DNA of 64,000 bases from Nosocomiicoccus ampullae (GTDB lineage: Bacteria; Bacillota; Bacilli; Staphylococcales; Salinicoccaceae): contig NZ_CP079110.1 of NCBI RefSeq assembly GCF_019357495.1, positions 1,364,001 to 1,428,000 on the forward strand, read 5' to 3'. Made by a program: the position numbers and the translations under genes. Positions 28,382 to 38,205 of this stretch are shown here, one piece after another. The notes beneath the pieces were generated by a model. That model was not told the DNA's origin and did no database searches. It saw nothing but the letters and a program-made list of their open reading frames with translations. Position 1 is the first letter of the stretch, and each line of letters opens with the position of its first letter.

Positions 28382-31300
28382 CTAATCTTCTTTTCTATTT
28401 CTGCGTCGCCCAAATGTGAACGCACCACCTAAAGTTGCTAAAGCTGTAGCGAATAATGTTAGATCTCTCTCAGCTTCACCAGTGTTTGGTAATTTTTTAT
28501 CATCCTCTTTATCTTTAGAAGCTGTTACTTTATTACTTTGATCTGGCTTATTCGGTTGAGCTGGAACATTCGGTTGCTCAGGTTTACCTGGAGTTCCTGG
28601 TTTACCTGGTTCTTGTGGTGTCTCATCTGGTTTGCCTGGTGCTTCTGGGTCTTTAGGGTCTTCCTCACCTGGTTGCTCTGGCTGCTCTGGAACTTCTGGC
28701 TCTTTAGGCTTACCTGGTTCTTGTGGTGTCTCACCTGGTGCTTCTGGGTCTTTAGGATCTTCTTCGCCTGGCTTTTCTGGGTCCTTAGGCTCTTCTTCAT
28801 CTGGTGCTTCTGGGTCTTTAGGCTCTTCTTCATCTGGTGCTTCCGGATCTTTAGGCTCTTCTTCACCTGGTGTTTCTGGGTTTTTAGGATCTTCTTCGCC
28901 TGGTGCTTCTGGGTCTTTAGGATCTTCTCCGCCTGGTGCTTCTGGGTCTTTAGGATCTTCTCCGCCTGGTGCTTCTGGGTCTTTAGGATCTTCTTCACCT
29001 GGTTGCTCTGGATTTTCAGGATTTTCTGGGTCTTCTGGTGTTGGCTCAGGATCAGGGTTTGGTTTAGGTTCTTCTGGGTCTGGATTTGGTTGTTCTGGTG
29101 TTGGTGGGATTTCACAAACATTCTTCGTACCAACTTCGATAATCTTATCTTGTTTTTCTACGATTGTTCTCGTGTCCCTAGAAACTTCTTGACTGTTTTC
29201 AATTTTAACAGTAGTTTCTGTTTTTCCAACGACGCCTTCTTGAATAACGTTAGTTTTACCTGCCTCTAATTCAGGGTTTTCACGAACAATTACATTGTAT
29301 GCTCGCTCACTTTCAAACGTGATTTCTCCCTCAGTCTTAGAACCGTATTCTACAACTTTATTCGTCGGCTCAACGCGCTCTTCTGTAATTTCAAGCTCGC
29401 CTGTTTCTTTATTGAACGTCGTTGTATATTTCACAGAACCTTTAGTTCCTTCAACAATTACTCTCGTTTCGCCTTCTTTAAGTTCAGGGTTGTGTCTGTA
29501 TTCTATGTCGTGACCTAATTCAATTTCTTTTACAACAGGTTTTACTCCAACTCTAACAACACGATCTTCTTTTTCAGTAATTGTATTAACTGTTTCCGTT
29601 GGTTCACCAACTGGTTGTCCGTCTTTTACTTTTTGAGTAACCGTGACTTCTTCCTTACCTGGTTTTCCTTCATTTTCAATTTGTTGGAATCCAGCTTCAA
29701 GAGTATCATCATAGATTACTTTTGTTTCAAACGGAATTTCTCTTTCGATAGTATGAGTAGTTTCACCTTCAGTTGATTTTCTACCAACTTTAACGATTTT
29801 ATTCACAGGATTTTCTGTTCTTTCGAATTTTCCTTCTTTAGTTTCAACTACTTTACCATCTTTGATGACTAACGTGTTCGTTCTCTCTTCGATACCAGGT
29901 TTACCTTCTTGAACTACTTTTTCTTCTCCTGGTGCTAAGCTGTCATCGTATTCAATAATCGTTTCGAAAGGAATTTCTTTCTTTTCAACGATTTCATGAG
30001 TACCGTCAGTTGTGCCTTTACCAATTTGGATGAGTGCATCTTCCGCTGGCACTTCTTCAGTTACTGTTGGTCCTTCTACAACTTTAGAATCCTTGATCGT
30101 CCAAGTCGTCGTCTTAGTACCGACTTTACCTGGTTTTACGATTCTATATTCACCCTTCTTAAGGTCGTCTACTTCTTCAACTTTATAGTCGAATGGTAGT
30201 TCTTCAGTATGTTCTACTTTACCTTCACTATCTAAGTCTCCAACAAGAATAACTGCATTCTTAGGCTCTCTAGTTGTCTTATACTCAGTTTCTTCAGTTA
30301 CTTTAGAGTTAACGATCGTTAACGTTCTTTCTTTAAGGCCACTTTCACCTGTTTGTTGAACTCCGTCAACTTCGGCATATTTCCATTCACCTTTTTTAAG
30401 TGTTGGATCTTTTCTAACTTCTACTTCAAATGGAATTGTTTCAGTTTCTTTGTACTGTCCATCTGTCTTAGAACCAACTCTAATTTTTCTGTTCACTGGT
30501 TCTTTGGTACGCGTTGTTTCACCGCGAACTTCCTCGCCAGCTTCACCGTTTGTAATTGTTCTTGTCACCTTAGTTTCTTGTTCTCCAAGTTCACCTTTTT
30601 GGTCTTCAACGACTTCTCCCGGTTTTAGACTTGGGTCAACTGTTACTTCTGTTTCAAACGGAATTGGATCTTTGTCTACATATTCCACAGAACCTGTGAA
30701 GTCAGTATTACCGACTTCAATAATCTCATTGACTGGTGCTTTTGTTTGTTTCGGATCAGAAGTATTCGTTACTTTTGAGTTCTCAATCGTAATCGTGTAT
30801 TCTTCTTCACCTTCCACACCTTTTTGAACGACTTTGTATTCGCCCTTCTTAAGTTCTGGGTTTACCCTTACTTCTACTTCAAATGGTGTTTTACTTGTAT
30901 AAGTGTGTGTACCATCAGTCTTAGCAGGACCAACTTTTACAATTCTCTTAACTGGAGCTTTTGTTTCTTTAGTTTTGCCCTCTTTAGACTCTGTTACTTC
31001 ACCGTTAACAATCGTATGAGTAACTGGTGTTTCTGTTTCACCAAGTTCTCCCGCTCGTTCAACTTTAACTGTACCTGGTTCTAATTCGTTATCTACAATA
31101 TATTCTGTTTCAAATTCAATTGCTTCAGTTTTCTTCGTTTCGAAAGTACCTGTAAAATCTTTTTGTCCAACTCGAATTTTAGCTTTAACAGGAGCTTTAA
31201 ATTCTACTTCCGGCTCTCCGACGATTTCTGAGTTTTTAATAGTCCAAGTAATTGTCTTAGTACCTTCAGTTCCTTTGACATCAATTACATATTGACCCGC

Positions 31301-34300
31301 TTCTAGATTTTCATCATATTCAATGTCGTAATCGAACGGGATTTTTTCCTCGTGAACTACTTTACCTTCAGTATTTCTACCAACTTTGATGATTCTATCC
31401 GTTGGTTCTTTAGTAATTTCAAAATCGCCTGGATCAATATTCGTAACCTTACTATCTTCAATAGTTAGAGTATTAGTTCTCGTTTTTTCACCTGGAATAC
31501 CTTCTTGAGCTACCTTTTTCTCACCTGGTGCAAGGCTATCATCAAACTCTATGATTGTCTCAAATGGAATTTCAACTGTTTCATCTTTTTCAATTTTTCC
31601 ATTTGTTCCATAGGCTACAAACTGAACTTCTACTTCTCTAGTTGCTATTTCTTGATCGCTGCCTTGTTCATAGTAATGAGCTGTTACTGGAACATTTAAT
31701 AAAGCTCCGTTGATATTTTCACCTTCTGGTACTGTTGCTGTTACTGTACCAGTGTTTTCATCAATCGATACATTCCAAGCGTTTCCTTTATCATCTGTAT
31801 AAGTATTAGAAGCGAGACTGTACTTAGTTGGTCTTCTATTGAACTTATCCTCTTCATTAAGGATAACATCTGAAGTTAGAACGTCTCCCGACTTACCTGC
31901 TTTCGCATTGTAGCGTGGAGTCATATTTGCTTTTTCTTTAATAACAAATTCTGCTCTAGTTTTTTCCTCAATATTTTTGTCAGGTTCGTTTTCATCGACA
32001 TAACGTGTAGTTACTGGCACTTGAAGTTTTTCTCCTCCATCAAATTTAGTAGGATCAACTGGTTGTGCTGTAATTTCTCCTGTCGTTTTATCGATAGAAA
32101 CATTCCACTCATTACCACGGTCATCTTTAAATTCTGTACCTTCTGGGATGTAGTATTCGACTGGTTTTAGTTTTTTGTCGTCATCTGATAATTCAGGTAG
32201 TGACTTTTGTTCTTCTGAAGGGAATGCTACTTGTACAGGATACTCTGGTTTATTATTAGTTGATTCTTGTACTACAAAGTGGAACCAGTGTGTATCTGTA
32301 GAACCGTTTGTATAAGTGTAAACTAATGGTACTGCAACAAACTCCCCTGCTTTAGCAGATGCTGGTGGGATGATTTTTAACGTCGTCGGTAGTGTATTTT
32401 CATCAAATTCTAACTTCCACTGATCTTCCTTCGCTTTATCCGCATTGATTTTATTAATAAATGAGAAATCAATCGAACCTACTGCTTGATTCGCATCTTT
32501 AGCAGCTTCCATCTCTTCAGGAGTTTTTTGGTTAGGGAATACATCTCTATCTTTTTTGTCTTCAGGAACATATAACTCAACCGTAAACTCTTCACCAGGC
32601 TTTACAGCAGATGACGTATGTTTAGAAGTATCTTCATTATTACCATCTATAAACCCTTGATCATAGTAACGCGTATCGTCAAGGTTAATATTAAAGCTAC
32701 CAATTAAGTTATAGTGATCATAACGATCAATACCTTGCTTATCAATCACAACATCTTGACCTTTGTGGTTGATCGTCTCAGTACCAGCACCAGTTTGCGT
32801 GTATGCTCCTTCTCCATAATTCTCTGGAGTATTAGTATGAACTGCTTCAAACTCCTGTTGGGTTCTTGGACGTGCAAAGAATTTAACGCTTAAATTTTGT
32901 AGTCCTTTATATTTTGAATCTTTAAAGAAAATAGAATTCTTATTGATGTTTCCATTTTCATCAACTGCACCTTGTGGCATTTCAATTACAACTTTATCAT
33001 TTTCGTCGATATATGCTTTAGCATCTGGTACAACTTCGCCAGTCACGGGGTGATACACTTGACCAACTAATCTTTCTCTAGCATTGTCATCGAGGTTTTC
33101 TACTGATACATCAGTAGTGATAGTTTGTCCTTGAACAAACTCCTTTTTATTATGACTACCATTTAGTTTAATTTCTGATAGCATATCATTTTCATTCGGC
33201 CATGGGTTGACGGTTAAGGTGAATTCAGCACTTGGACCTTGAGTAGCTTTTACTCCACTTGTATGATCTTTTGTATAATTTCCCTTCCAGCTCATTACAG
33301 TGTTGTTATTATCTAAACTATTAATGTGTGCCAGATCTTCTTTAGTTGATACAAGGTTTAAGTTCCTTTGAATACCGCTACCATTAATTTCAATATCTGA
33401 TTCAGCCTTATAGTTCGTCGCTTTACTATCGTCAATTAATTTTACTCCCTCATCACTAGCAGGAATAGTTCCTTTTGTGAGGAATGAACCAAGATTCCCA
33501 CCGTTCGTAAAACTAAATAAAGTATAAGTTCTTTGCCCTTTTTCTTTGTCGAATTCAATCTCGATACCCCATTTTTTCTTATCGGGACTATCATCACCTG
33601 GTTCTATAGTCTTGTAACGGAATCCATCTTTAAAATCCATGCTAGGATCTCTAAACTCAAAGTTCGTTCCATTTCCTTGTTCCAAGTCTGTCGAACGATA
33701 ACGTTCATTTTTACTATAGTCTTTTATTTTCGCTTCATCTTTTGCATAGTTTGGTTCGTTTGTTGCCGCTTTTGCTGCAAATGTTACAACTTGTGGTTCT
33801 TCAGATTTTTCTGATTTAGCACCTTCAGCATTAGTGTCGTTTTCTTCAATAGCTGCTGGATTAGCGAGTTCTGATTTTTCTGTGGCATTTCCTGAGGCAT
33901 CTTCTGAAACTTCATTTGTTACATCTCGTGGTTTCTCATCAATATCTAATTCTCTATTTTCTATGTCAGTATCGTTTTCTTCAATAGCAGGGTTTTCAGC
34001 GAGTTCTGATGCTGCTTCAACATCATCAGCATCGCCTTCATCCGCGTCATACTGTGTAGCTTCAGGCGTTTCATCAACCCCTTCAGATGATACATTTTCT
34101 TCAGGTAATGTCGTGTTGTTGTCTTCTAAATTATCTCCTTGAGTAGGAGATATTGGGTCAACTGTATCATCTGTATTCTCAGGTGATACGCTTGTTTCAA
34201 TTATCGTTGGATCTTCCTCAGCTGCTTTTGCGGTATCCGCTTGTCCAGCTAAAAACATCGCGACTGCTACACTACCTAATCCAAGAGTTGTTTTACGTAA

Positions 34301-34324
34301 TGTATATCTGTAATGTTTGTTCAT
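28382..34324 (-). CDS. Giant LPXTG cell-wall-anchored surface protein with 11 G5-like repeats
   Basis: 1980 residues. Order: YSIRK-like signal peptide (YRYTLRKTTLGLGSVAVAMF, cleavage near 35); acidic low-complexity linker to about 185 with a repeated IEENDT motif; a large A-type region to about 690, not assigned to a known domain; two Rib-like domains about 690-910 (each with EWNVSIDKTTGEI / AWNVSIDENTGTV); eleven tandem G5-like repeats of about 75 residues, 910-1735 (pattern PFE-x-V-x-NP-x-L-x-x-G then KIVKVG); a Pro/Glu/Lys wall-spanning region of near-11-residue repeats (EDPKDPEAPG type) to about 1925; LPNTG at 1945-1949, a membrane helix and RRRNRKED tail. Sortase would attach it to the wall. 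By plan it resembles SasG/Aap biofilm adhesins. It has its own promoter and terminator inside the rpo/str cluster. Confidence 0.92.
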   Translation of the reverse strand: MNKHYRYTLRKTTLGLGSVAVAMFLAGQADTAKAAEEDPTIIETSVSPENTDDTVDPISPTQGDNLEDNNTTLPEENVSSEGVDETPEATQYDADEGDADDVEAASELAENPAIEENDTDIENRELDIDEKPRDVTNEVSEDASGNATEKSELANPAAIEENDTNAEGAKSEKSEEPQVVTFAAKAATNEPNYAKDEAKIKDYSKNERYRSTDLEQGNGTNFEFRDPSMDFKDGFRYKTIEPGDDSPDKKKWGIEIEFDKEKGQRTYTLFSFTNGGNLGSFLTKGTIPASDEGVKLIDDSKATNYKAESDIEINGSGIQRNLNLVSTKEDLAHINSLDNNNTVMSWKGNYTKDHTSGVKATQGPSAEFTLTVNPWPNENDMLSEIKLNGSHNKKEFVQGQTITTDVSVENLDDNARERLVGQVYHPVTGEVVPDAKAYIDENDKVVIEMPQGAVDENGNINKNSIFFKDSKYKGLQNLSVKFFARPRTQQEFEAVHTNTPENYGEGAYTQTGAGTETINHKGQDVVIDKQGIDRYDHYNLIGSFNINLDDTRYYDQGFIDGNNEDTSKHTSSAVKPGEEFTVELYVPEDKKDRDVFPNQKTPEEMEAAKDANQAVGSIDFSFINKINADKAKEDQWKLEFDENTLPTTLKIIPPASAKAGEFVAVPLVYTYTNGSTDTHWFHFVVQESTNNKPEYPVQVAFPSEEQKSLPELSDDDKKLKPVEYYIPEGTEFKDDRGNEWNVSIDKTTGEITAQPVDPTKFDGGEKLQVPVTTRYVDENEPDKNIEEKTRAEFVIKEKANMTPRYNAKAGKSGDVLTSDVILNEEDKFNRRPTKYSLASNTYTDDKGNAWNVSIDENTGTVTATVPEGENINGALLNVPVTAHYYEQGSDQEIATREVEVQFVAYGTNGKIEKDETVEIPFETIIEFDDSLAPGEKKVAQEGIPGEKTRTNTLTIEDSKVTNIDPGDFEITKEPTDRIIKVGRNTEGKVVHEEKIPFDYDIEYDENLEAGQYVIDVKGTEGTKTITWTIKNSEIVGEPEVEFKAPVKAKIRVGQKDFTGTFETKKTEAIEFETEYIVDNELEPGTVKVERAGELGETETPVTHTIVNGEVTESKEGKTKETKAPVKRIVKVGPAKTDGTHTYTSKTPFEVEVRVNPELKKGEYKVVQKGVEGEEEYTITIENSKVTNTSDPKQTKAPVNEIIEVGNTDFTGSVEYVDKDPIPFETEVTVDPSLKPGEVVEDQKGELGEQETKVTRTITNGEAGEEVRGETTRTKEPVNRKIRVGSKTDGQYKETETIPFEVEVRKDPTLKKGEWKYAEVDGVQQTGESGLKERTLTIVNSKVTEETEYKTTREPKNAVILVGDLDSEGKVEHTEELPFDYKVEEVDDLKKGEYRIVKPGKVGTKTTTWTIKDSKVVEGPTVTEEVPAEDALIQIGKGTTDGTHEIVEKKEIPFETIIEYDDSLAPGEEKVVQEGKPGIEERTNTLVIKDGKVVETKEGKFERTENPVNKIVKVGRKSTEGETTHTIEREIPFETKVIYDDTLEAGFQQIENEGKPGKEEVTVTQKVKDGQPVGEPTETVNTITEKEDRVVRVGVKPVVKEIELGHDIEYRHNPELKEGETRVIVEGTKGSVKYTTTFNKETGELEITEERVEPTNKVVEYGSKTEGEITFESERAYNVIVRENPELEAGKTNVIQEGVVGKTETTVKIENSQEVSRDTRTIVEKQDKIIEVGTKNVCEIPPTPEQPNPDPEEPKPNPDPEPTPEDPENPENPEQPGEEDPKDPEAPGGEDPKDPEAPGGEDPKDPEAPGEEDPKNPETPGEEEPKDPEAPDEEEPKDPEAPDEEEPKDPEKPGEEDPKDPEAPGETPQEPGKPKEPEVPEQPEQPGEEDPKDPEAPGKPDETPQEPGKPGTPGKPEQPNVPAQPNKPDQSNKVTASKDKEDDKKLPNTGEAERDLTLFATALATLGGAFTFGRRRNRKED
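28540..29110 (-). repeat. 33-bp tandem coding repeats of the wall-spanning region
   Basis: The Pro-rich part of the surface protein is built from about nine near-copies of an 11-residue unit (E-E/G-D-P-K-D-P-E-A-P-G), nearly identical at DNA level in places. Such repeats often vary in number between strains. Confidence 0.8.
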
Positions 34325-34396
34325 TTTATCTACCTTCTTACATTTTTAAAAATTTAATAGTAATTTACACTACTTATTATAATATACATAAATATA

Positions 34397-34426
34397 ATTA
34401 TACCACAATTTAGTATTTTATGTTAA
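34397..34426 (-). promoter_or_regulatory. Probable promoter of the surface-protein gene
   Basis: On the minus strand TTAACA (34421-34426), 18-bp spacer, TATAAT (34397-34402), giving a leader of about 65 nt. Ribosome-binding site AGAAGG precedes ATG 34324. Confidence 0.6.
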
Positions 34427-34493
34427 TTTTTTCACATAAATAATAGTGTTTTTCTATTTAAATTGTATTAGTTCATATAATTTTATAAAAAAT

Positions 34494-34520
34494 AAGCATC
34501 CACATTAAATGTGGATGCTT
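34494..34520 (-). terminator. Terminator after rpoC
   Basis: AAGCATCCACATT / AATGTGGATGCTT perfect stem with minimal loop; minus strand continues ATTTTTTATAAAA. Ends rpoBC transcription before the surface-protein gene. Confidence 0.85.
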
Positions 34521-34528
34521 TTCATTAT

Positions 34529-37500
34529 CTATTCTTCAATTAGTTCTGCTTCTCTTTCTTCTGCTTCTAATTGTAAACGTTCGTCTTGACCTTCGACTTC
34601 GATATCAACGTCTCTATAGCGACTCATTCCTGTTCCTGCTGGAATAAGTTTACCGATTATGACGTTTTCTTTAAGGCCAAGTAGCTCATCTCTTTTACCT
34701 TTGATCGCTGCATCTGTTAGAACTCGTGTTGTTTCTTGGAATGATGCTGCTGATAAGAAGCTTTCTGTTTCGAGTGAAGCTTTTGTAATACCTAATAGTA
34801 CAGGTTTCGCTGTTGCTGGTCGTTTTCTTTGTTTGAATACGACTTTGTTTGCTTCTTGGAACGTATGAATATCTACTAATGCTCCTGGGATAAGTGATGT
34901 TTCACCAGCATCTATGATACGTACTTTACGTAACATCTGACGAACCATTACTTCAACGTGTTTGTCGTCGATTTCTACCCCTTGTGAACGGTATACTTTT
35001 TGTACTTCTTTTAATAGATATTCTTGTGTTCTGTTTAATCCTGCAACTTTTAGTAGGTTTTTCGGCTCAATTGAACCGTCTGTCAGCATTTCACCTGGCA
35101 CGACTGCGTCGCCTTCTTCTACGATAATTCTCGCATTTGCTGGCGCTGTATACGTACGTGTTTCTTCGTCGCCTTTTACTTTAATTTCTTGTTGACGGTC
35201 TTTAATCATTTCGATTGAAAGAATATGACCTTCAATTTCAGAAATTACAGCTTCCCCTTTCGGGTTACGCGCTTCGAATAACTCTTGAATACGTGGAAGA
35301 CCCATCGTAATGTCTGATCCTGCAACCCCACCTGTGTGGAATGTACGCATTGTTAACTGTGTACCTGGCTCACCGATTGATTGTGCTGCAATTGTACCAA
35401 TTGCTTCTCCAACTTCAACCTTTTCACCAGTCGCAAGGTTTTTACCGTAACATTTCTCACATACACCGTAACGTGTATTACATGTGAATGCTGAACGGAT
35501 CACTACTGATTCAATACCAGCGTTGACGATTTCTTTTGCGATATCTGTCGTAATCAGTTCGTTCGAACCAACGATGACTTCGTTTGTATTTGGATGTCTC
35601 ACTGTTTCTTTTGAGTAACGTCCTTCTAAACGGTCAAATAATGGTTCGATTAATTCTCCACCTTCACGGATTTCAGACACTCTAAGTCCTTTATCTGTAC
35701 CACAGTCTGGTTCGCGAACAATCACGTCTTGTGCAACGTCTACAAGTCTTCTTGTTAAGTAACCTGAGTCTGCTGTCTTAAGCGCAGTATCTGCTAGACC
35801 TTTACGCGCACCGTGTGTTGAGATGAAGTACTCGAGTACTGTTAGTCCTTCACGGAAGCTTGACTTAATCGGTAATTCAATAATCTGACCAGATGGGTTT
35901 GCCATGAGTCCGCGCATACCTGCAAGTTGTGTGAAGTTTGACGCGTTACCACGAGCACCTGAGTCTGCCATCATGTAAATCGGGTTGAATTTATCAAGAG
36001 ATTCCATGAGGCGATCTTGAATTTCATCTTTAATATCTGTCCATAATTTAATTACTGCGTTATAACGCTCTTCTTCTGTAATTAAACCACGGTCATATTG
36101 TCTTTGAACTGTTTCTACTTTTTGTTCTGTTTCATCGATCATACGTTGTTTTTCTGGTAAGACAACGATGTCTGATACCCCTACAGTAATACCTGCACGT
36201 GTTGAATATTTAAATCCTAAGTCTTTCATGCGGTCTAGCATTACTGATGTTTCAGTAATGTGGAATTTGTTAAACACTTCCGCAATAATTTGACCTAAGA
36301 ATTTCTTATCAAACGGCGGGATAGCTTCTTGCTCTTTAAATTTACCAACTAATCCTTCTTCACCGAGATCTTCTGCTTTAATGAAGAAACGATCCGGTGT
36401 TTTACGCTCTAAGTTTTCGCGTGTTGGTTCGTTTAAGTAAGGGAATGATGGTGGCATAATCTCGTTAAAGATTACTTTACCAACTGTCGTCATAAGAATT
36501 TTGCCGCGATTTTCTTCAGCGACTTGTTCGTCTGACATTTCATTTGTATGAACTCCGATTCTTGTGTGAAGTGAAGCAAATCCTGAACGATATGCCATAA
36601 TAACTTCTTCAAAGTTTTTGAAGATATGTCCTTCACGTTTAGAACCTGGTTTTTCTAATGTTAAGTAGTAGTTACCAAGTACCATATCTTGTGACGGTGT
36701 AACTACTGGTTTACCATCTTTCGGATTTAAGATGTTTGATGCCGCAAGCATTAACATACGCGCTTCTGCTTGTGCTTCCTTTGAAAGTGGTACGTGCACT
36801 GCCATTTGGTCTCCGTCAAAGTCTGCGTTATAAGCTGTTGTTACAAGTGGATGTAGTTTAATCGCACGACCTTCTACAAGCACTGCTTCAAACGCTTGAA
36901 TACCAAGTCTGTGTAATGTTGGTGCACGGTTTAATAGTACTGGGTGTTCTTGAATTACATCTTCAAGCACGTCCCAAATTGATTCATCTAAACGTTCAAT
37001 TTTATTTTTCGCGTTTTTTATATTCGTCGCAAGATCTCTACGAACGAGTTCTCTCATAACAAACGGCTTAAATAATTCTAATGCCATTTCACGCGGTAAT
37101 CCACATTGGTACATTTTTAATCCTGGACCAACAACGATTACTGAACGTCCTGAGTAGTCTACACGTTTACCAAGTAAGTTTTGACGAAAACGCCCTTGCT
37201 TACCTTTTAACATATGTGAAAGTGATTTTAATGGACGGTTACCTGGTCCTGTTACTGGACGACCACGACGACCATTGTCGACTAGAGCATCGACGGCTTC
37301 TTGTAACATACGTTTTTCGTTTTGAACGATAATTCCAGGTGCACCTAAGTCTAATAAACGTTTTAGACGGTTATTACGGTTAATTACACGGCGGTATAAG
37401 TCGTTTAAGTCACTTGTCGCAAAGCGTCCACCATCAAGTTGTACCATAGGACGAATATCTGGTGGGATGACTGGTAATGCATCGAGCACCATCCATTCAG

Positions 37501-38167
37501 GTCTATTTCCTGAGTTTCTGAATGCTTCAACGACTTCTAAACGGCGAATCGCACGCGTTAAACGTTGACCTGTTGCAGTTTCTAACTCTTCTTTTAACTC
37601 TTCGAGTTCTTTATCTAAATCGATATTAGATAATAGTTCTTTGATTGCCTCTGCACCCATTTTTGCGTTGAAACGATTACCGTATTCCATATAATACTCA
37701 CGGTATTCACGTTCACTTAGTAAGTCTTTTGCTTCTAGACCTGTTGGGCCTGGATCAATGACTACATATGACGCAAAGTAAATAACTTCTTCTAAAGAGC
37801 GCGGTGACATATCAAGAAGTAATCCCATACGTGAAGGGATTCCTTTAAAGTACCAAATATGTGAGACAGGGGCAGCTAACTCGATGTGCCCCATTCTCTC
37901 ACGACGTACTTTTGCACGCGTTACTTCTACACCACAGTTTTCACAAACGTGGCCTTTGTGGCGAATACGTTTATATTTACCACACGCACATTCCCAGTCT
38001 TTTGTTGGACCGAAAATTTTCTCACAGAATAATCCATCTTTTTCTGGCTTTAAAGTTCTATAGTTAATTGTCTCTGGCTTTTTAACCTCACCGCTCGACC
38101 AAGAACGGATTTTTTCAGGTGATGCAAGCCCGATTTTCATATATTGAAATCTATTTACATCTATCAA
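34529..38167 (-). CDS. rpoC: DNA-directed RNA polymerase subunit beta'
   Basis: 1212 residues, full length. N-terminal zinc site CACGKYKR...CENCGVE, catalytic [16 protein letters not shown], trigger-loop region and the second zinc site around [13 protein letters not shown] are present. Translation starts at TTG 38165-38167 behind GGGAGG, 38 bp after rpoB; a TTG start is common for this gene in the family. Confidence 0.99.
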   Translation of the reverse strand: MIDVNRFQYMKIGLASPEKIRSWSSGEVKKPETINYRTLKPEKDGLFCEKIFGPTKDWECACGKYKRIRHKGHVCENCGVEVTRAKVRRERMGHIELAAPVSHIWYFKGIPSRMGLLLDMSPRSLEEVIYFASYVVIDPGPTGLEAKDLLSEREYREYYMEYGNRFNAKMGAEAIKELLSNIDLDKELEELKEELETATGQRLTRAIRRLEVVEAFRNSGNRPEWMVLDALPVIPPDIRPMVQLDGGRFATSDLNDLYRRVINRNNRLKRLLDLGAPGIIVQNEKRMLQEAVDALVDNGRRGRPVTGPGNRPLKSLSHMLKGKQGRFRQNLLGKRVDYSGRSVIVVGPGLKMYQCGLPREMALELFKPFVMRELVRRDLATNIKNAKNKIERLDESIWDVLEDVIQEHPVLLNRAPTLHRLGIQAFEAVLVEGRAIKLHPLVTTAYNADFDGDQMAVHVPLSKEAQAEARMLMLAASNILNPKDGKPVVTPSQDMVLGNYYLTLEKPGSKREGHIFKNFEEVIMAYRSGFASLHTRIGVHTNEMSDEQVAEENRGKILMTTVGKVIFNEIMPPSFPYLNEPTRENLERKTPDRFFIKAEDLGEEGLVGKFKEQEAIPPFDKKFLGQIIAEVFNKFHITETSVMLDRMKDLGFKYSTRAGITVGVSDIVVLPEKQRMIDETEQKVETVQRQYDRGLITEEERYNAVIKLWTDIKDEIQDRLMESLDKFNPIYMMADSGARGNASNFTQLAGMRGLMANPSGQIIELPIKSSFREGLTVLEYFISTHGARKGLADTALKTADSGYLTRRLVDVAQDVIVREPDCGTDKGLRVSEIREGGELIEPLFDRLEGRYSKETVRHPNTNEVIVGSNELITTDIAKEIVNAGIESVVIRSAFTCNTRYGVCEKCYGKNLATGEKVEVGEAIGTIAAQSIGEPGTQLTMRTFHTGGVAGSDITMGLPRIQELFEARNPKGEAVISEIEGHILSIEMIKDRQQEIKVKGDEETRTYTAPANARIIVEEGDAVVPGEMLTDGSIEPKNLLKVAGLNRTQEYLLKEVQKVYRSQGVEIDDKHVEVMVRQMLRKVRIIDAGETSLIPGALVDIHTFQEANKVVFKQRKRPATAKPVLLGITKASLETESFLSAASFQETTRVLTDAAIKGKRDELLGLKENVIIGKLIPAGTGMSRYRDVDIEVEGQDERLQLEAEEREAELIEE

Positions 38168-38205
38168 TGAGCTTTCCTCCCTAAAGTTTGCTGTAAGCTC
38201 AACTT

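Noticed and set aside
28540-29110. CRISPR-like array in the regularly spaced repeats
   Set aside because: The repeats are in-frame 33-bp coding units without unique spacers.
28538-29269. Long open frames on the plus strand opposite the Pro/Glu repeats of the surface protein (Ser/Gly-rich and Trp/Phe-rich products)
   Set aside because: They are mirror readings of the 33-bp coding repeats; no ribosome-binding site and biased composition. The minus-strand gene has signal peptide, LPNTG and domains.
37081-37332. Plus-strand frames opposite rpoC and rpoB
   Set aside because: Shadows of highly conserved genes, without start signals.
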